Assembly (NCBI GenBank): GCA_008360955.1
Contig: LUCM01005940.1
Location: 124,001 to 188,000 of the forward strand
DNA length: 64,000 bases
DNA from: Fasciolopsis buskii
Lineage: Eukaryota > Platyhelminthes > Trematoda > Plagiorchiida > Fasciolidae
Reading direction: 5' to 3'
Below are positions 60,340-64,000 of this stretch, piece by piece. The number at the start of each line of letters is the position of its first letter. Position 1 is the stretch's first letter. The notes under the pieces were generated by a model, which was not told the origin of the DNA, did not search any database, and saw nothing but the letters and a program-made list of their open reading frames with translations. Position numbers and translations under genes: made by a program.

Positions 60340-61076
60340 TAGATCGACGAAAGCTTGAAGTTTGCAGACGAATTATTCTCGGTTGCACGCATTCCTTAAA
60401 CATCAGTTAGTCAGTGACCTACCACGCGGACTACTGATCGACCCCCTAAACACACAATGACTCACAGACAATCTGTGCCATTTTGCCTATCTTGTATTCT
60501 AGCCAACGAGTTGAGCTCTTAACTCACTGGCTAAATGACCAACTGTTTCAAACTAATATTTCCTATTGACAGCACTCACGTCCCTTGTGTTTGTGGCCAA
60601 CTGACTGCTAGCAGTTTGCTGAAATAGGAACTAAGATGTTGCAACAATAGCATCCGATCCCCCGAACCGAATGGACATCACCCGCTGCACGGTTACAGTT
60701 GTAGTTAGTTGCCGAGATTCACGGCAGTTCTATTCACACATTCGAAACGCACGTGAACGCCTAGCGTTGTAGTTTCCTTTTAAGAGGGTGTAAATAAGAC
60801 CTAAGTATAGATTAATTTTTGGTCACGCCGGACTGACCGATAATGGATTAACTCGAAATCGATTGGTAAGCAATGTAACAAGTAAAATTGATTCGGAATT
60901 CTGTGGGATGTATCCACTGGGACACGAATGCTTGGGGAAATTTCACACAGAAAATTACTGTCAAGGTAAATAGTTCAATGTGGTAGGCGAAGATATGGCG
61001 ATCAGCCGAAGTTACACACATCATTAAACCAACCGAACGATGCGTATGCTCATAGAGCGTATGACCTGTAGCTTAC
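60340..61076. other. Presumed intron of the minus-strand gene
   Basis: No assignable feature. Confidence 0.4.
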
Positions 61077-61250
61077 AGATTCCATTCCCGGTGCATTTTT
61101 TGGCTGGGCACATTTTGTGAGACTTGCTGTGGTCCAAGTTTGAGCTGATTTTGAAAGGGTGGGTGGAGGAATTAATCCGATTAAAGCACTTCTGTAACTA
61201 TTCAAGATTGTTCTGTTCATTTGAGTTTCAATAAAGTTTTGATTCGCCAT
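61077..61250 (-). CDS. CUB-like gene model, candidate first exon
   Basis: On the minus strand an ATG in a fair context (TTTCATGGCG) opens 58 codons to a TCT|GTAAGC donor in phase 0. The peptide starts MANQNFIETQMN and includes GLIPPPTLSKSAQTW. There is no signal peptide, which is odd for a protein with extracellular CUB-like domains. The true first exon may lie elsewhere, or this may start a different gene. The next compatible exon is 58503-58709. Confidence 0.38.
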
Positions 61251-62368
61251 GAAACAAAACTTGCATTCGAAGTAAGTGGCTATCGGTGTTCTAAAAATAG
61301 ACCATCTGAGGTACTAGGTTGTTTCTCAAGATATTAAATGTTTTTTATATGGTTCGTATTTTAACAACAAAGATTTACTCAATATGGGGAAAGTGGTGGA
61401 AGAGACCATTTAAAAAACAGCAATACAAATAACTCCCATTCGTTCGAGTGAAAGACTGTGAGTTTCATAAGCCCAAAGATGCTTAATCCTCAAAAAATAT
61501 GAGTCTGCTTATTCGGCGCTGATAATCAGCTGTACACAAAGTTGGTCACACCGTAAGCTTCTTCCCAACTCGGAATCAGTAGATAAACCTTGTCAAGTAA
61601 ATTTTGGAAACATGATTTTGCGTGAGTTTTTAACCATATCATTTTAAAATGACTTATCGTTTAGGGTGAAATTTTAGGGTTCCAACAAAGTCATGGGAAC
61701 TGTACCTTCCCAACGAGATTGCACCATGACGAGGTGTGACGGCTTGCGTGCCTCCATGATCCAACGAGCTATACAGGACGGCTTATCTCAAGTCGATGAT
61801 CCAATCATGCTTGCAAAGTCAATGGGTAGAGGCCTGACGAAGTAGTCTCCTGGTCCTCCAAGTTGGGGGTTGATCTGAGTTGGTAGCTCAGTCGGAAAAA
61901 CCAGTGGAAGAACAATTGATCCAAGTAGATGGGCTTCCACTCAGCTATTCCGCGCTGCCTTGCAGTCAGGTTCTGGTCAGAACCAAAGGCTTTGGTTGAG
62001 AACCCTAATCGTTCTTCTGCTTAGCGGCTGGACTGCCTAGCAGTACCCGTCCATCAATCCCCACGAGTTACACGCTTCCAAATAATTCCATACTGCATCG
62101 GTCGTCGCGCAGGATAATCAGGACCGCGCTGCCCATCGCATCGAGCGGGGTGGGTAGTGATAAGTATGCTACTGCTCAGAGTTCCCTCTCTTTTATTCAA
62201 CCTGTCTCTTCTGTCTCCAACCCAATCTGTTTGCCCATTCTGCCTACCCATAGTATCTCCATTGATAACACGCCCGATACTCGCAACGGTTTATTGTCAA
62301 GTAGTGTAGTAGGTGGTTTTCAGTCTGTTAGCTCACATTTTTTCAAGTCTCATCAGCCTCTGAATCTC

Positions 62369-63549
62369 GGTTCCTTCTAGGTACGCACTTTAATGCAAGC
62401 TGACCAACAGGCGTGTTTGGCTCTGACAGTGGACTCATTTTCCACTGATGTCTGCTTCGCCAGCGAAACACGAATTTAGGATTCGAGTAGAGTAATTCAA
62501 CTGACTGCGCCTAGTGTCTCGTCAAATATTTCCTGCACGCTGCAGGAGACAAAGCGGCTCAAGATATGAGTCAACGTGGTGTAGAAATAGTCTTGAGTGA
62601 GAAGGCTGAAGCAGCCCTTCTAGATTGGGTCCCAGTCAACAGTCGCTTATGTGCCATGAGACTGCAGGGATCAGTCGGCGTCCGAAAGGATAGTATTGTT
62701 AAGCGCAGTTTATTTGTTATATCGGCATACGCTCCAACTGACTGCAGCACTGATATGGAGAAAGACGAATTTTACGATAATCTCGTCACTCTTGTTCGGA
62801 AGAGCAAACGCTCTGACATTGTAGTGGTAGCAGGCGACTTTAATGCACAAAATGGAAAACTGAGTGCATCGGAATCCTGTTTAGGTGGATGATGCGCCTT
62901 GCCTGCACAGTGAACAGACAACGGGGAAAGACTTCTCCAATTCTGTGCAGATAATCATTTTTTCCTATCTAGTACCAATTTCCGACACTGTTCGCGTCGC
63001 ACTGCGACATGGCGCTCTAACTCGACAGGTACTTTGAGTCAGATGGACCATATCACAGTTAGCTACCGTTGGCGCGGTTCTGTCCAGAACTGTAGATCAT
63101 ACTGGACCACGTTCGTCGAATCAGACCATGCGTTAGTTTTAATGCGATTTTTGCTGCAGCTGAATGGCCATCGACGCAGACCACAAATCCGATTGGCTGT
63201 CGAACGTTTGTCTGATTCGGCTGTTTGCAACAGCTACGAACAGAAACTATGCGAGGGACTAAGAACTGCGACCAGTAGCAATGTAGACGATCAGTGAGAT
63301 CAACTTAAGCAGGCGATGCATTTGGCGGCGAATTTCGCCTGCGGTCCCAGATCTAGTATTCATCAAAAACACTGGATCTCTCAAGCGTCGCTAATTCTAA
63401 TGGAGCAAAAATACGAGCTGCTTAACTGCAAGGAAATGAATAAGTTGCGTCGGCAGTTGCAGCGTCAGTTGACCATAAACCTTAGGAATGACCGTGAAAA
63501 CTGGCTGGTTAAGATGGCCGGAACTGGAATTGGAGTTTTCAACTTCTGA
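62369..63549 (+). pseudogene. RTE ORF: APE endonuclease and linker, broken
   Basis: The endonuclease shows DVCFASETRI (the SET motif), LFVISAYAPTDCS, DIVVVAGDFNAQ (the catalytic D-x-N), TATWRSNSTG, QMDHITVSYRW and the terminal FVESDHALV (S-D-H). All key catalytic residues are visible. The protein would nick target DNA for target-primed reverse transcription. Breaks are TAG at 62378, TAG at 62477, a frameshift near 62540-62560, and TGA at 62890, 62911, 63295 and 63547. CG-to-TG or CA decay would explain some of them. Confidence 0.88.
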
Positions 63550-63717
63550 AGAGAGGAAAAGCTGAAGGTTTCAAGTAAATCCCCCAAATTCTTCGCAATC
63601 GTGGTGGCGAATCCCTGTCAAAAGATCATACGTCCTTGCTACATGGTATTTGGAACGAGGAGCGTATTCGATTTTCTTTGGTGACTCACTGATTATACCC
63701 ATCATAAAGATGAGCAC

Positions 63718-64000
63718 ACTGAGTGACATTAGCAGTTATCATGGGATCAGTTTAATTTCGATAGTTACCAAGGTCTTAGCTTCGATAATGCTGCACTGTT
63801 TGACGCCGATTCGCGAGAGTAATATCCGGCGGCATCAAGCAGGATTTCGTCCAAATAGAGTTTGCATCGACCACATATTCACTTTTCGCAAAATACTCGA
63901 AACGCGCCGCACACACCGCCGCCCTATGATCGTGGTTTTTCTTCACTTGAAAGATACGTTCAACCCGGTGGATCGGACAGCATTACTTAGTGTTGTCCAT
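63718..64000 (+). pseudogene. RTE ORF: N-terminal reverse transcriptase, open to window end
   Basis: A single frame reads YHGISLISIVTKVLASIML, HQAGFRPNRVCIDHIFTFRK and RRPMIVVFLHLKDTFNPVDR without a stop. In the strand that should carry the first catalytic Asp, the motif LDLKxAFDxVD is changed to LHLKDTFNPVD, so catalysis would be lost. It aligns with the start of the 27.5-kb copy. It is joined to the upstream ORF after a region with lost frame (63550-63717). Confidence 0.88.

Larger units (their letters stand above)
61690..64000 (+). mobile_element. RTE-type LINE, 5' half, runs off the window
   Basis: From about 61.69 kb an untranslated, less AT-rich leader precedes an ORF that becomes recognisable near 62360 (NLGSF, stop, VRTLMQADQQACLALT). 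An APE-type endonuclease follows, then a linker, then the start of the reverse transcriptase at the window edge. At least five in-frame stops and one frameshift make this copy inactive as it stands. The 3' half and tail lie beyond position 64000. The exact 5' end is a guess. Confidence 0.88.

Noticed and set aside
61870..61900. tRNA A-box (TGGTAGCTCAGTCGG) in the RTE leader
   Set aside because: No B-box at tRNA spacing follows, so it is not a tRNA gene.
1..64000. CRISPR array, prokaryotic operon or phage
   Set aside because: No regularly spaced direct repeats with spacers and no tightly packed ORFs; introns, SINEs and LINEs mark a eukaryotic genome.

Overview
This is an AT-rich, intron-dominated stretch of eukaryotic nuclear DNA with no bacterial-type operons, rRNA or CRISPR array. 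The best guess is a flatworm, probably a digenean trematode. That is an inference from the style of the transposons: RTE-type LINEs with (ATG)n tails, a CR1-like LINE, a Penelope-like element and a tRNA-derived SINE family. No single gene settles the species.

Mobile DNA is the firmest content. RTE-type LINE copies lie at 27.5-28.3 kb (+, internally deleted), 34.2-35.5 kb (-), 53.8-54.0 kb (+, 3' scrap) and 61.7 kb to the window end (+, 5' half with endonuclease, cut by the window). A CR1-like reverse transcriptase lies at 50.4-51.6 kb (-). A Penelope-like element with reverse transcriptase and GIY-YIG remnants lies at 35.5-36.6 kb (+), head to head with the RTE copy. At least eight copies of one tRNA-derived SINE, plus a probable ninth, are scattered on both strands. 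Three fold-back palindromes (26.9, 32.3 and 38.2 kb) and several microsatellites complete the repeats.

Coding sequence is split into short exons that can only be inferred from open frames bounded by plausible splice sites. The most coherent model is a minus-strand gene from a start codon at 61,250 down to a stop at 45,719. Eleven candidate exons have compatible phases at nine of ten junctions; one exon appears to be missing between 49,200 and 48,284. Parts of its product look like CUB domains. A small two-exon plus-strand gene (59,279-59,837, 61-bp intron) sits antisense inside the first intron of that model. A plus-strand gene ending near 31,987 is suggested by exons at 19.5, 27.1 and 31.8 kb, the middle one with a threonine-rich microsatellite and a frame break. 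Further candidate exons lie at 6.1, 13.9, 15.6, 24.9, 37.8 and 52.3 kb (+) and at 12.6, 21.5, 22.5, 33.9 and 53.5 kb (-).

The rest, roughly three quarters of the window, is intron or intergenic sequence in which I see nothing assignable. Exon calls are hypotheses without transcript evidence. LINE, PLE and SINE calls are much firmer.
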